Of a DNA stretch of 64,000 bases, positions 21,055 through 32,752 are shown in pieces; within the stretch, counting starts at the first letter, position 1; each line of letters starts with the position of its first letter. The position numbers and the translations under genes are program-made. A model generated the notes under the pieces. The model was given only the letters and a program-made list of their open reading frames with translations, ran no database searches and was not told the origin of the DNA. Origin of the DNA: Cryptomeria japonica (lineage: Eukaryota > Streptophyta > Pinopsida > Cupressales > Cupressaceae); NCBI RefSeq assembly GCF_030272615.1, contig NC_081415.1, positions 628,225,240 through 628,289,239 on the forward strand. The letters run 5' to 3'.

Positions 21055-21905
21055 TTGACAATTGATCACTTACCAAAACAACTTTTGGACAATCGAACCC
21101 CTGAAATAGAAACAAAAACATTTGCAATAGCTGAAAATCATATCAACACGACATACCAAAGCAAAACACAAGAAGAAGACATGACAAACCAACATATCAG
21201 AGCAATTAAACAATTTCAAAATCAAAATCCAACCATGTTAAAAAAGCACAAGGATTTAAATACATCTCCAAAGAAAAGTGGTTCTTTTATACAACTCTTA
21301 AAGATATCCCTAAAGGATTTGGTTGAGAAAGATCAAAATCATGCACCTATGTCCAGCAATGGCTCATCCCTCCATAAGCAAATTGAGTCTCCAAAGGCAT
21401 TTATTCCTACACCTCCTAAAAGCTTGCAAGAATCTTCCATAGCATCCTTACCAAATAATATACCCATCAAGCCTATTTCAGAGGATCCTATTCAAAACTC
21501 ATCTCCTTCATATCCAAGCATTAATTCATTGCAACATCCCCATAGCGCTTCCTTGCAAATTGAAGTCCTCATTCATAGAATGCTTGTTAAACGTGTCCTA
21601 ATAGATGGGGGAGTTGGCTTGAACATTTTCTCTTGGAGTCTTGTCTGTGCTTTGGGTTATTTAGAAGATGCAGTTGATCCCCTGAACATTACTCTAAAGG
21701 AATTGTGATATTACCCCTCAGTGTGGGACCTTTGCAAAAAGAGACAGCATGCCAAGTTCTAGACTTGGACCTACCATACAACATACTCTTGGGAGGACCA
21801 TGGATACATGATATACAAGCTATTACATCAAAAAGTCATCAGTGCCTGAAATTTTCACACAATGGACAGGAAATCACAATATCAGCAGACTCAAATCCAT
21901 TGTAG
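21055..21905 (+). pseudogene. gypsy aspartic protease region (frameshifted)
   Basis: The protease cuts the gag-pol polyprotein. A Lys/Gln/Ser-rich N-terminal part of about 175 codons, perhaps a gag C-terminus, leads to the active site RVLIDGGVGLNIFS. DGG instead of DSG is usual for plant Tat-type elements. The frame shifts by one base near 21,690-21,705, and the second half follows: VGPLQKETACQVLDLDLPYN, then ILLGGPWIHDIQAITS, the conserved ILLGRPWIH block of this family with Gly for Arg. It ends at a TAG (21,903-21,905) in place of further sequence. The zinc-knuckle gag expected upstream is missing. Confidence 0.82.
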
Positions 21906-22042
21906 TGTTGTAGTAATCTAAGATCAGCTCAAGAGCTCATTGTTTCACATAACAGAGAGATGACATCTTCAAACACACAATCCAATGAACAATCATTTGC
22001 ATCAATTTTGTCAAATGTGAAAGAACAAATGCAGCTAAGAGT

Positions 22043-22534
22043 TTGAGGGAATGGAGAATATTTGCTATCATGGAAAAAAAACAAGAGCAACTTGAAATTG
22101 AAAGGGAAGAAGTAGATGTAGATATTGATGTAGTTCACACGTATACAGGACAAACGTTAGGAACTAGCCTACTTGAACCAAAATTACAATCGGCTGACAT
22201 GGACTTAACTGAGGACAATCAGGAGCTTCTTGCACAAGGTCATTCTGATGAGAGTACCGTTCTAGACATTGAAATACATACTAAAAACTCTAACATTGCT
22301 ATCATGACCCCTCATATCTTTGAAACTATTCAACCTGAAGACCCCTTACCTCTAATCCCTCCTGAACCTATGGACTGGGAAAATGAAGGACATACTTCCA
22401 TTGATACCTTTCCAAATGACCATGCCATATCTTTATATCTTAATGAAATTAAACCCGCAACAACTTTCACCAGGGATTCCGCTAACATATCTTCAAGTCA
22501 AATGGGTGCCAAATCTCCTAGTCGCAAAAAGTGA
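22043..22534 (+). pseudogene. gypsy acidic spacer between protease and pol
   Basis: This open frame has REWRIFAIMEKKQEQLEIER, a charged helix found between protease and reverse transcriptase in Tat-like polyproteins, then an acidic part rich in Asp, Glu and Thr. In a complete element the reverse transcriptase would follow, but the next recognisable domain is RNase H. So the polymerase was deleted, or this is a derivative family lacking it. Confidence 0.5.
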
Positions 22535-23276
22535 AAATAAAGAAAACAATGTTAGGTATAATGTTGAAAACCATTTATTGGCAACATTAGACCGAAAAAA
22601 AGTAAAAATAAAGGATGCATCCAATCGTGAAAACCTCCTTGAGGTGCCGGAAGATGGGAGATTTGACACCTTACCTAAATTTTATCAAGAAAGGTCATCT
22701 ATCCTAATGGAACCAGCAGAGGCAGTTATCATTGGTACAACTAATCTACATCCAGCAACTTCTCTATCAAAACATGAAATAAAAAAATATTTTGAATCCT
22801 TCAAAAGGAGGCCAATCAATTTTACCTGGTCATATACATACATTCCAGGGTTTGATCCATATCTTACAATACATCACCCAAATATCAGTCTAGGAGCAGG
22901 CATCAATAATGGAACACAACATGGATCAGGAGCAGGTATTCTATTTATCACACCATAAGGTCATACAATCCCAAAAGCATACAGATTAAGCTTTCCATGC
23001 ACCAATAACATAGCAGAATATGAAGCTTTGGTTAGAGGTATCAAAATGGCTATAGAATGGAACATTACACAACTTCAAGTCTTTGGAGACTCTCAGCTCG
23101 TCTTAAATCAAATCAATGATGACTATCAAACAAAGGATGAAAAACTAATGCCTTATAAAAAGATGGTTGATGATATCAAGCAATACTTTGTAGAAATAAC
23201 ATTCCAGCATATCCCAAGGAATGACAACAAAGCAGTAGATGCCATGGCTACATTTGCTTCTCTACTTCAGACATAG
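22535..23276 (+). pseudogene. gypsy archaeal-type RNase H (second RNase H of the Tat lineage)
   Basis: A frame with one TAA (22,956-22,958) reads GTQHGSGAGILFITP, GHTIPKAYRLSFPCTNNIAE, YEALVRGIKMAIEW, LQVFGDSQLVLNQI and RNDNKAVDAMATFASLL. These are the motifs of the extra RNase H found in plant Tat/Ogre elements. Glu in AEYEAL, Asp in FGDS and Asp in KAVDAM are kept. At the first site INNG replaces the usual FDG, so the first catalytic Asp seems changed to Asn. The upstream 150 codons (NVRYNVENHLLATLDRKK and on) are unlike reverse transcriptase and I cannot name them. Confidence 0.8.
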
Positions 23277-24636
23277 GAAAATCAACAGCGTTATGAATTC
23301 CTGGTGGAAGATTTATTTTACCCTGCTCATGATTGTCCTGATTCCCAAACTATCTATCAACTTGTGGGGCATGATTCCTCATGCTATGGCCAAACTTACA
23401 CATACCTGAAAGATAACACCTTACCTCCCGACTTATCGAAGAACCAAAAGAGAAACTTTATTTGCCAATCCTCTCATTTTACTCTCATCGCAGATACCCT
23501 GTTTAAATGAGGTCTAGACAGTACTCTTTTAAGATGGCTCAAACAAGAAGAATCTAAGAAGGCCTTACATGAAGTCCATAATGGCATTTGTGGCACTCAT
23601 TCAAGTGGTCTTACCCTTTCAAAAAAACTCATATGCTTGGGCTATTATTGGCCGACTATGGAACAAGATTCTTTTTAGATAGCTAGAACATGCAAACAAT
23701 GTCAGATCCATGGGAATTTGATTCGTGCACCAGTACAAGAACTTCATGCTTTGGCAACATCTTGGCCTTTTTGTCAATGGGGTCTTGATCTAGTAGGAAA
23801 GATAAATCCTTCTTCATCTAATGGTCACAAATTCATCCTTTTAGCTACAGAATATTTCACAAAATGGAATGAGGCAGTACCTCTCATAAATATCACAGCA
23901 AAACAAATTGTTGCATTTATCTTGAATTATATCATCTGTCGCTACAGAATACCAATGACCATTATCACTGATAATGGGCGACCATTCAAGAATCAAGATG
24001 TACAAGAGCTATGTGATAAATTCAAGATTCAACACAGATTCTCCACACCCTACTATCCACAAGGGAATGGGCAAGCAGAAGCATCAAACAAAACTATTCT
24101 AAAAATCCTAAAAAAGACAGTGAATGATGCTGGAAAAGATTGACATATTCAATTAAACCCTGCTCTATGGGCCTATCGTACTAGTATCCGCACACCAACA
24201 TGTGCCACACCTTTCTCTCTTGTTTATGGATTAGAAGCAATATTGCCAATCGAAGTAGAGATACCCTCTCTACGTGTATCATTAAAAGGTCACATCCCAG
24301 ATGAAGAACAACGAGTATCTAGATTACAAGAGCTAGAACTGGTCCATGAATGAAGATAAAATGTCTTTGATAATTTAAAGGTATATCAGAAAATAATGTG
24401 TTGAAACTATAATCACAAGGTCAAACCACAAATCTTTCAAGTAGGAGAACTAGTACTAAAAGAAAATTCACGCAACTAGGCAGATCGAGAAAAGAAAGGA
24501 AAGTTTGAACCAAACTGGTTAGGTCCATTTGTGATCACAGTAGTATTTGGATCAAGAGCATATCAACTATCAACATAGGATAGAGATCAGCTCAAAGAAC
24601 CCATCAATAGTATGCATCTGAAGAGGTTTTATGTCT
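23277..24636 (+). pseudogene. gypsy integrase (broken)
   Basis: Integrase inserts the cDNA. In one frame with several stops (23,508 TGA, about 23,677 TAG, 24,141 TGA and more) come the HHCC zinc finger (HEVHNGICGTH ... CKQCQIHGN, about 23,570-23,715), the catalytic core with WGLDLVG (about 23,778), ITDNGRPF (about 23,967) and QGNGQAEASNKT (about 24,061), and a C-terminal chromatin-binding part KFEPNWLGPFVI ... SRAYQLS (about 24,503-24,575). The D, D and E of the DD35E triad are all present. It ends at HLKRFYV, TGA near 24,634. Confidence 0.9.
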
Positions 24637-24775
24637 GAAAAAAAAAAAAAGTGAAAAAGTGAAAAAGCAGAAAAATCAAAAAAAGTGAAAAAGAAAAAAA
24701 ATCAAAAACAGTGAAAAAGCAAAGAAAATCCAAAAAAATCAAATATGAAAAAAAAGGCAATAAAAATAGATGGTG
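24637..24775 (+). repeat. A-rich repeat after the gypsy integrase
   Basis: Runs of A with AGTGAAAAAGT, GCAGAAAAATC and similar words repeat right after the pol stop. Such A-rich tracts are common at this point in Tat-like elements. Confidence 0.7.
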
Positions 24776-26355
24776 AAAACCTGGCAAACGAGCGCTATCT
24801 GTCAGCTAGCTCTTCCATCTATCAGTCCATGCATCTGTCTGCTTGCATTCATTTTCCATCAGCGCTGTTCATATGCATCATAAAGCTTTTGTACATATGC
24901 AGGCATCATAGCTACTCTCTCACCATGGTTTGGATCATTGGGTATATCATAATGACTTTGTTTCTAGGCTTGGGGAAAAATCCTGCACTTAGCTAGGGAC
25001 AAAACTTTGGATCAATTATGAGCTTAATCCAATAGGTAGAACAAACAGTTAGACAACTCTTCACAAGCAAAAATTGAGACATATCCAACATTGAACACGA
25101 GATCAAATTATCAACCATCAAACTATCAGAAAGTCAGTCTAAATGCATGGATGATATTTTTTGGATCATAATTTTAATATGATTGTTCAACTTTTATTTG
25201 CTATATTGATTTTCACTATCATGATTTCTGAGTGACTCTAGGATGTCTTTGACTAGAGGAACAAGGAAGAAACATGATATTTTTCTTGTCTACTACCTAA
25301 AAATTAATCATTAATATGTGCAAATTTGTCTCAGGACATGATCATAAGAGTATCATTAAAGACATTTCCGATTTGCATATTGAAATGATTAATACTGCAT
25401 GTTTTATGCAAGCAACACTTAGGTCATCTTGGTTCAATTATACCTCGATGCTTGTGCTAACTTGTCATATCAAAATCAAGAAAGCAGTGCTCAGGTCATC
25501 GTGGTTTAATTATACCATCGATGTTTGCACTCACTTCCCACATTTAAAAAGCTCAATGATGACAAAAATGCAATAATCCAGTGACTGGCTCGGTCATAGC
25601 TTTGCATTGCATTTGCATTAGCATTTTAGCTTGAATTTCATTCTTGCATGGGATCCCGCATGCTCCTTTTATCCAAGGTTAAATCTATCGCAGGAATCAT
25701 CAAGGTATCATCACAAATGTATACACAATTAGACTGATGACTCACATCTCTCCAGATATTGTCGACCTAGCGAAAATCTTATATTATTCTATCCTCTCAA
25801 CAGAACCAACATCAGCATATCTAAATCTTATTGCAACTTGATATCAACAAACAGTCAGCTCTTTATCCAAACAATCTTATCAATTTTATCAATCAATCAC
25901 ATCTAAATCGATTCTCTCATGTCTTATATAGGATGTATCTTTCCTGAAACCAGATGTTCTAATCATGTCTTATATTGGATATATTGTTCCTGAAACTAGA
26001 CGCTTTGATCATCTTTGTCTTATACAGGAGGTGTCATTCCTAAAACCAAACTGAATCTCGATCTTATCAATCTAACCAATCAAACTTTATCAATCATCAA
26101 GAACCACATTACCGTGATCATAGAACTCGTATTTTCATCAACCATAGTTATAGAAATAAAATCAATAATCTATCGAGACATCAATTTCGCAATAATCTAA
26201 AAACTCCAAAGATCAATTATCTCAATTGATCTCCCGAGGGGGCATCATTGTATCACAATTTATCAATCAAGAGCTGGGGCATCCTATCGAACCAATATCA
26301 TCATCAAAATGAGATTATTCTTTGAATCAACGCGTCATCACACCTCACTTCAAAC
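24776..26355 (+). other. gypsy 3' non-coding region with short repeats
   Basis: No gene seen. Two diverged copies of CAGTGCTCAGGTCATCGTGG-like sequence with TTYAATTATACC and TCGATG lie at 25,417-25,530 (period about 78 bp). Three copies of CTTATATAGGATGTATCTTT-like sequence with CCTGAAACCAGA lie at 25,919-26,055. Confidence 0.6.
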
Positions 26356-26365
26356 AGGGGCAAAA
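26356..26365 (+). other. gypsy polypurine tract
   Basis: AGGGGCAAAA abuts the TG of the 3' LTR. It would prime plus-strand DNA synthesis. One C interrupts it. Confidence 0.75.
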
Positions 26366-27326
26366 TGTATACACCTAAAAATGGTCTGAAGATAATTAAT
26401 TAAATAAGCAATTATTTAATCAATCCCCCTTCCTAATTTAATTGAATTCACTAAGCAGTCTGATTAAATTCCCCCTTTTCATCTACTTATTAATAAATCT
26501 AAGGATTTATTAACAAGTTCATTTTCATAATCCCCTTTAATTAATTAATTCAAATATATTAATTCCCCCCACCAAATTCATTTCTTCTAAATCCCCTAAT
26601 TAATTAAAACAAATCAATAATGAGTTGTTGAGATTAATTAGCCGTTTCTTATTATTTGAATTTTTAAATTCAAATTTTCCTAACTTCTAACCACCTAACC
26701 TAACCCCTTCTAAACCTAACCCATTCCATCTAACCTTGGGTTTAATTAAATCCATCCTAGCTTGCACATCCTAACCACCATGTCCCCTTTCCTTGGACAC
26801 TTTGCCCTCTCATGAGCAAAGCTTTTTGACACTTGTCACTAAGTGTTCCCTTTCATCCAACCTCTTCTAGAAGCCTCTTGGCACTTATCAACATAGAGAT
26901 GACAACTATTCCCTTTCATCAGACCTCTTCTAGAAGCTTCTTGACACTTGTCTCCATGGAGATGACATTATCCCCTTTGATCCAACCCCTTCTCCTACCA
27001 ACCTCCAAATGTTCCCTATAATCCAACCTCTTTTCCAACCTCCTCCAATTTAACCATTGATATCTTCAGACTTAATCTTGACCGTTGATTCCTGCCACCT
27101 CACCCCTAGCCTTGGAAATCCTATAAATAGACCCCATTTTGGAGCACAAAGGGCCCCTAATTTTGATCCTGAATCCCATCTCATTTTCATTCAAGCATTG
27201 TTACTATAGGCATATGCAATCTTAGTTTATCATTTTGAGCATTGTTATCATAGCTTAATTGCATCAATCTAGCTTATTTTCTAGCATAATAATAGAATCA
27301 TGTAGCTTAATCTCATCATTTTCTAG
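26366..27326 (+). repeat. gypsy 3' LTR, truncated (961 of 1,207 bp)
   Basis: It starts TGTATACACCTAAAAATGGT and parallels the 5' LTR, including the 63-bp repeats and TATA box (27,122-27,129). At CTAG (27,323-27,326) it passes straight into a GA-rich tract, so about 247 bp of the LTR end are gone. Confidence 0.93.
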
Positions 27327-28415
27327 AGAGAGACAGAGAGACAGAGATAGAGAGACAGAGAGACAGAGATAGGGATAGAGACAAAGATAGAGACAGAGAC
27401 AGAGATAGAGAGAGAGATAGAGATAGAGATAGAGATAGAGATAGAGACAGACAAAGATAGAGACAAAGATAGGAATAGAGATGGAGATAGAGATAGAGAC
27501 AAAGACAGAGATAGAGACAGACAAAGATAGAGACAAAGATAGGAATAGAGACAGAGATAGAGATAGAGACAAAGACAAAGATAGAGACAGAGATAGAGAT
27601 AGAGACAAAGATAAACAGATAGACAAAGAGGGAGAGAGAGAGGGGAGGGAGGAAAAGAGGGAGCAAGGGAGAGAGGGAGAGATCTAAGAGAGAGAGAGAG
27701 AGAGAGGGGGGGTGAGGTTCAAGGGAAGGATGGAAAAAAGGAAAGAGGAATAGAGAAAGAGGGGGAGGGAGAGAAATAGATAGCAAGGGAGAAAGGGAGG
27801 GAGGAAGGGAGGGAAAGAGAGGGAGGGACCACAGAGAGAGAGACCAAGTGAAAGAGAGAGATTCTAGGTGAGAGAGAGAGGGGGAAGTAGGAAGGGAAAG
27901 AGAGGGAGAGACTTAAGAGAGAGAGTAATTAGGGGGAGGGGGAGAGTGGGGAGAGCTTTGGAAGTATCAATAAAGGGAGTGGGAGAGACAGGTTAGAGAG
28001 GATAACCTATTATTAGGGTGGAAGAGAGAATGTAAGAAAGTTGGGGGAAATTAGGTGGTAAGAGGAGAGGGAGAGAAGGGGGAGAGGGAAGTATCAACAA
28101 AGGGGGAGAGAGAGGGTAATTAGGGCTCGAGTGGGAGAGTGGGGGAGAGGTAAGTATCAACAAAGGGAGAGGGGAAGAGAGGTTAGAGAGAATATAATTA
28201 GGGGGGAAGGGAGAATCAAAGAGAGTTATATGTAATTAGGGGGTAGGGGGAGAGGGGGGATGGAAGTATTGTATCAAAAAAAGGAGGGGGAGAGAGAGAG
28301 AGATCTAAGGATAGAGGGAATGTGAGAGAGGTATAGAGAAAGGGAGAGGGATCTAGTAGGATAGGAGGAGAAGAAGGATGTTGTGATGGAGGGTGCTCAA
28401 GATAGAAGTACTATG

Positions 28416-28460
<45 letters not shown>

Positions 28461-28565
28461 GGAGAGCTGGGTATAGACAAGTGCAATGTGGGAGGGATAG
28501 TGGGAGAGGTAGACCCATAGATAGAGGGAGAGAGTGTCCAAAAGGGAGAGTATAAGAGGGACAAC
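27327..28565 (+). repeat. GA/GATA-rich microsatellite tract (1.24 kb)
   Basis: Almost pure purine strand built of AGAGACAGAGATAGAGA, GGGAGAGAGAG and GGAGGG variants, with a pure (GA)n run at about 28,419-28,456. AGAGATAGAGACAGACAAAG blocks repeat at about 78-bp spacing in the first 300 bp, and GTATCAAYAAAGGG blocks repeat near 27,965-28,160. Long Ser/Leu or Asp/Arg frames here are artefacts. Confidence 0.95.
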
Positions 28566-28964
28566 AGGAAACATATTTTATTTAATATTAAATATTATAT
28601 CAAGCATATATGATATTTTTACTATATATTATATATAAATTAATATCATTAATTATATTGTATTATATATATTAAATAAAATGTATATAATGTATATTAA
28701 TATTAAATATTATATATAATTATATAAGAGGCTAAATAAAATGTATATAATGTATATTAATATTAAATATTATATATAATTATATAAGAGGCTATAATAT
28801 AGTATACATTATAGACTAAGAAATTAGTTATCAAAATATATAGTTGAAATAACAAATTTTGTTATAATAAATAAACTTACAATCTAATAGAAAGGGGTCA
28901 ATAACAAATATCCATTAGCATCGGATATCCGATATTATTATAATTAGAATTAACATTCAATTAA
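28566..28964 (+). repeat. AT-rich block with a perfect 60-bp tandem duplication
   Basis: Nearly only A and T. The unit starting TAAATAAAATGTATATAATG at 28,673-28,732 is repeated without change at 28,733-28,792. No gene seen. Confidence 0.85.
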
Positions 28965-29585
28965 GGTTATCAATAGAGTTTAATTATGGTTAGGGTTCAA
29001 ATAGAGATAGTATTATAGTTCAATTAGGGTTGGGGTTATAATTAGAATTAGAGATAAGAATTTCAATTAGGGTTAGGGTTCAATTAGGGTTTTAAAAGAA
29101 ATATTCAAGTTAGGGTTAGGGTTAGGGTTTAATTATGATTATGGTTTGAATATAATTAGGGTTAATATTAGATTAGTAAGTTTAGGGTTAGTATGATGTT
29201 AGATTAGGGTTCAATGAGAGTTAGAGATAGGGTTCAATTAGGGTGAGGGTAAAAGTATGGTTAAGGTTAGATTAATTATGGTTAGGGTTAATGTTAGATT
29301 ATGATTTAGATAGTGTTATCATTAGGGTTTAAACAGGGTTGGAATTAGGGGTCAATTAGGTTAGATTTAATGTCAGATTAGGGTTAAAGTTAGGTTTAGA
29401 ATTAGAATTAAATACAGGATTAGGGTTAGGGTTGAATTAGCATTAGGATCAATGTTACATTATGGTTTAAATGGGGTAAGTTTCTAGATTGAATTGGGGT
29501 TAGATTTAATATTAGATAAGGGTTAAGGTTAAGGTTAGAATTATAATAACAAATATGATTAGGGTTAGGTTTCAATAAGGATTAA
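28965..29585 (+). repeat. degenerate interstitial telomere-like repeat
   Basis: Dozens of TTAGGGTT and TTAGGG words, some in uninterrupted runs (GTTAGGGTTAGGGTTAGGGTT near 29,110), alternate with TTCAATTAGGG and degenerate relatives. Plant telomeres are TTTAGGG, and single TTTAGGG copies occur. This could be an old interstitial telomere or subtelomeric satellite. Confidence 0.75.
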
Positions 29586-29925
29586 CTTTACAAAATTCTT
29601 TTTTAGAGAAAATAAATATCACAAATATTAAATTGGCTATATAGATATAATTATTAATTAAATGTTAAATATTTATATTTTAAACTTTTCTTCAAGTATT
29701 GTAAGGGATTTATTGAACCATTTCACATCAATCTCATTACAATAGACTCTTTACTATTATTTATCAATATTGAATATTTTCAAATTCGATATCTCTCAAC
29801 GTACTTTACTTAGATTTTTAAAAAAATAGGTATGCTAGTTTATAAGATATAGGTATACTAGTAGCTAATATTACATAAATAAAATTAAAACAATATAATT
29901 TTAAAATAATATTCAAAATTATTGT
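29586..29925. other. AT-rich non-coding DNA
   Basis: No gene or named repeat is seen between the telomere-like tract and the copia LTR. ATTGT at 29,921-29,925 is the probable left target duplication of that element. Confidence 0.6.
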
Positions 29926-30566
29926 TGTTAGTGTAGGTTTTTTATTTTCCTTATGTTAGGGGGTATTTATTTTTCCTACACATATATAATTTAAGCTTGC
30001 TTAGGTTAATAGGAGTGGTTTATATGAGGACACGTGGCAAAATACTTCAGCTACATGTGTAACTCTCCACCTCACATGGGTAGTTGAGTTACACACCCTC
30101 TTTTGGCTTGTTGTGCCACCTCTCATAACCACTATTTTGTCATTTCCTAAGTGGGTTATGAGGTAGTTGGGTTTCACACCCTCTTTTGGCCTTATGTGCC
30201 AACTTTCTCAACTCCTTTTTTGTCTTCATGTAAGGAGGTTATGCCACATGTTTTGGCATTTACCAAGAAAGTAAAACCTCCCACTTTTTATGGGGAATAG
30301 GAGTTAATACACCCCTTGGATGTATATGCTTATATTTTTCTATATAATAAGCACTATACTCTCACCTTCACTAGTCAAGTTAGTGGAGTGATAGCTCGGT
30401 GAGAGTCTTCTCCAAATTCTCCTCTTTGTCTCTATTTCTCTCTCATATTGAAATTGTCTTCATTCAGCTATTTTGATCTTTGATCACCCGTTGTGTGAGG
30501 AGTTGCATGTGATCTACGACGGACATCAAATCTTGGATCGATTCTCGCTTCTTACAGAATCTCACA
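29926..30566 (+). repeat. copia 5' LTR (641 bp)
   Basis: TG...CA ends, TATATAATAA promoter box at 30,351-30,360, then about 200 bp to the primer site. It matches 38,197-38,837 over its full length. Confidence 0.96.
30351..30360 (+). promoter_or_regulatory. TATA box of the copia 5' LTR
   Basis: TATATAATAA precedes GCACTATACTCTCACC, and the same box stands at about 38,622 in the 3' LTR. The position fits a U3 promoter. Confidence 0.65.
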
Positions 30567-30578
30567 TGGTATCAGAGC
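30567..30578 (+). other. primer-binding site, initiator Met-tRNA
   Basis: TGGTATCAGAGC directly follows the LTR end CTCACA. It is the standard plant copia primer site. Confidence 0.95.
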
Positions 30579-31587
30579 TTATTGTCTGGTATAGCTCATT
30601 GCTTTTTTTGATTTATTTGAGGGATTTGAGACTTTTATATAGCTAATATTTTCCTTAAAAACTAAGTATGCTCTTCTCCTGCATTATCATGTGATCTGGA
30701 GAATCAGAACAGTTTAAAGGAAAATAGCTTCTAGTTAAATCTGGTTTACATGTATGTGTTCTTGTAAGATCTGAGTGACTGCAGTTTTGTGGTAATATTG
30801 GAAGCTTAATAAGAATTTCTAGAGTGTCCATAAGGCTTGACAAAGTCAAAAGTGACTTTTCACCAAAATCAGAGTTTGGAGGATAGTAAAAAATCAGAGT
30901 AAATTATTTTTTACTGGAGCTATTTTCATTTCGGCTTTAGTGTTTCAACTTTTATTCTTTTTCACAAAAAAAAATTTATGGGTTTTCTTCCCAACATCAG
31001 AAAACTTCTGGGTTTCAGATGGTATTTCTAGAAAATTAATAAATTTTTCATAAATAGAGCTTGAATAGGGCCTAAGCCGTTTTTCTATCAGGGAAATTCA
31101 GCAACATTTCTTAAAAGTTGCACAACTTTTGCCTCGGGTGTCAGATTTTTGCAAACAAATACTTGACAGAAAGATGGAAATGAGAACTCTCCATTATTGT
31201 AGGTCTAATTGAAATTTTTTACCTTTTTCTATCAGATATTAAAGGTTGTATCAGCTACTTTTTTTTCTCTTCAATTGGTCATATCTTTCTCCTCACAACT
31301 CTGTTTTTCAAAAACTAATAGTTGTTGGAAAGGTATTGAGATAAATTAAGTAGTTATAAGGATAATTTATTTCAGATCTTGTCTCAAATTATTTGTATTT
31401 AAAATATCTATTGGTTTCTTAAAAGAATTGTAATATGATAAAAAGCCTTGTAAATGCACTAATTATAAAGTGCCAACCTTGTAATATTTGGGGGGGGTGA
31501 TTTCTGAGACTAGTGAAAAGTGGGGTGTCTCTTGTGCCTTCTTTCTTGCACTTTTCCTGATTCTTTGCAATATTCTTTTCTACTATC
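30579..31587 (+). other. copia leader
   Basis: One kilobase of AT-rich leader. No gene or repeated word like those in the other leaders is seen. A G run (about 31,490-31,497) stands near its end. Confidence 0.6.
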
Positions 31588-32747
31588 ATGGATGCATCTA
31601 TAGTTCCAATTTTAACACCATATAATTATTTTGAATGGAAATCTAAGATGATAATATATCTGAAAAGACATTGATATCATCGTGCTACTATGGGACTTGA
31701 AATTGAACCTCAAGATGCTGCATAAAAGATTAAATGGTTTAATAAATATGATGAAGCTTTTAGTACTCTATGTATGTCAGTCTCTCTAGACCTTCTTGTT
31801 CACATTGAATCTGCCACTACACCAAATGTAGTGTGGACCACTTTGGAAAACCTCTTTCGTAAGCAGGATGAGCTAAGAGGTCATCAGTTAGAGAATGAAC
31901 TCATAAGGTTGAATCAAATGAATTTTGATACTATACAAGACTTCTTCACTAAACTTAAGTATGTAAGATTGCAGTTGGAATGGTGTGGAACTAAGAAAGA
32001 TGATAAGCAACTGATCTTGAGTATTCTTTCTAAGCTTGGTCCTAACTATTCAGTGTTTGTTTCTACATTCTTTGCTACAAAATGTGCTCTAGGTACCACA
32101 TTCAAAATGTCTTCTCTAGATGAATTTGTTGCAGAACTCACTAGGGAGCAAGACAAATTGGTTCAAATGGGTACAATAAAACCCTCTAAGTCACATGCCT
32201 TAGTTGTAAATCAAGGTACAAAAGAACAAAAAGGGTCTAGTAAGCAAGATAAGAAACAAAAGAACCAAGGAGAGAAGAAAAAAGATCAGAAATTTGCTAC
32301 TTCAAAAGCAGATAATCAGACCTCTTCATCAAGAGGTGAACAACCTAAGAAGGAGAAGGTCAAGTGTTCTTATTGTAAGAGGTGTGGTCATGATGAACAT
32401 AAGTGTTTAAAGAAACAAATTGATCATCTTTCAAATCTTCTTGAAAAGAATAATATCAAGGTGCCTGATTCAATCAAACAGAGTTCATCAGAAGGATCTT
32501 CTAAGGATATAGATAAGAGTAAAGGGAAAGGAAAGGGTAAGGCCCTAGTTGTTGTTGCTTCACAACCCAATTCTTGGATAATTGACTCGGGTGCTTCACA
32601 CCACATGGCTTCTTCAAAATATGATTTCACCTCTTTAGAGCCATGTTCTATGCCTTCCATACTAATGGGTGATGACACTCCTATTGAAGTGCATGGGAGA
32701 GGGTATGTTGATGTGGGCGAAGGAACATTTAAGGATGTCCTTTGTGT
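31588..32747 (+). pseudogene. copia gag and protease start (broken)
   Basis: I take the start at ATG 31,588 (MDASIVPILTPYNYFEWK), the usual copia gag N-terminus. Two stops break the first 50 codons (TGA 31,672, TAA 31,723); the frame is then open for over 330 codons. The capsid region shows FRKQDELRGHQLENELIRL and FDTIQDFFTKLKYVRLQL. A CCHC knuckle CSYCKRCGHDEHKC lies at 32,365-32,406 after a Lys/Gln-rich linker. The protease active site IIDSGASHHMAS starts near 32,578. The frame is cut at VLCVP by a solo LTR, so the protease end resumes at 35,077. Sequence and order closely parallel the nested copia gag of this window. Confidence 0.92.
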
Positions 32748-32752
32748 TCCAT
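32748..32752 (+). repeat. target-site duplication TCCAT, left copy
   Basis: TCCAT flanks the insertion at 32,753-35,076 on both sides. Removing the insert and one copy restores the protease reading VPSLSTNLLS. Confidence 0.93.

Larger units (their letters stand above)
13394..27326 (+). mobile_element. Ty3/gypsy LTR retrotransposon, Tat-like, with nested copia
   Basis: The 5' LTR starts TGTATACACC at 13,394 and ends CACGACA at 19,127. The 3' LTR starts at 26,366 after the purine tract AGGGGCAAAA. The internal part has, in order, a TGGTGCCCACCGTGGGGC primer-site region, a long leader, an aspartic protease, an archaeal-type RNase H, a zinc finger, an integrase and an A-rich 3' region. The extra RNase H and the DGG-type protease place it with the plant Tat lineage. 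The reverse transcriptase is missing and I see no clear gag. The 5' LTR is split by a copia element, the 3' LTR is cut short at 27,326, and coding frames carry many stops. It is long dead. Confidence 0.9.

Noticed and set aside
27264-27786. Long Ser/Leu frames in the GA tract (minus) and Asp/Arg frames (plus)
   Set aside because: They come from simple repeats, have no start context and no complex sequence.
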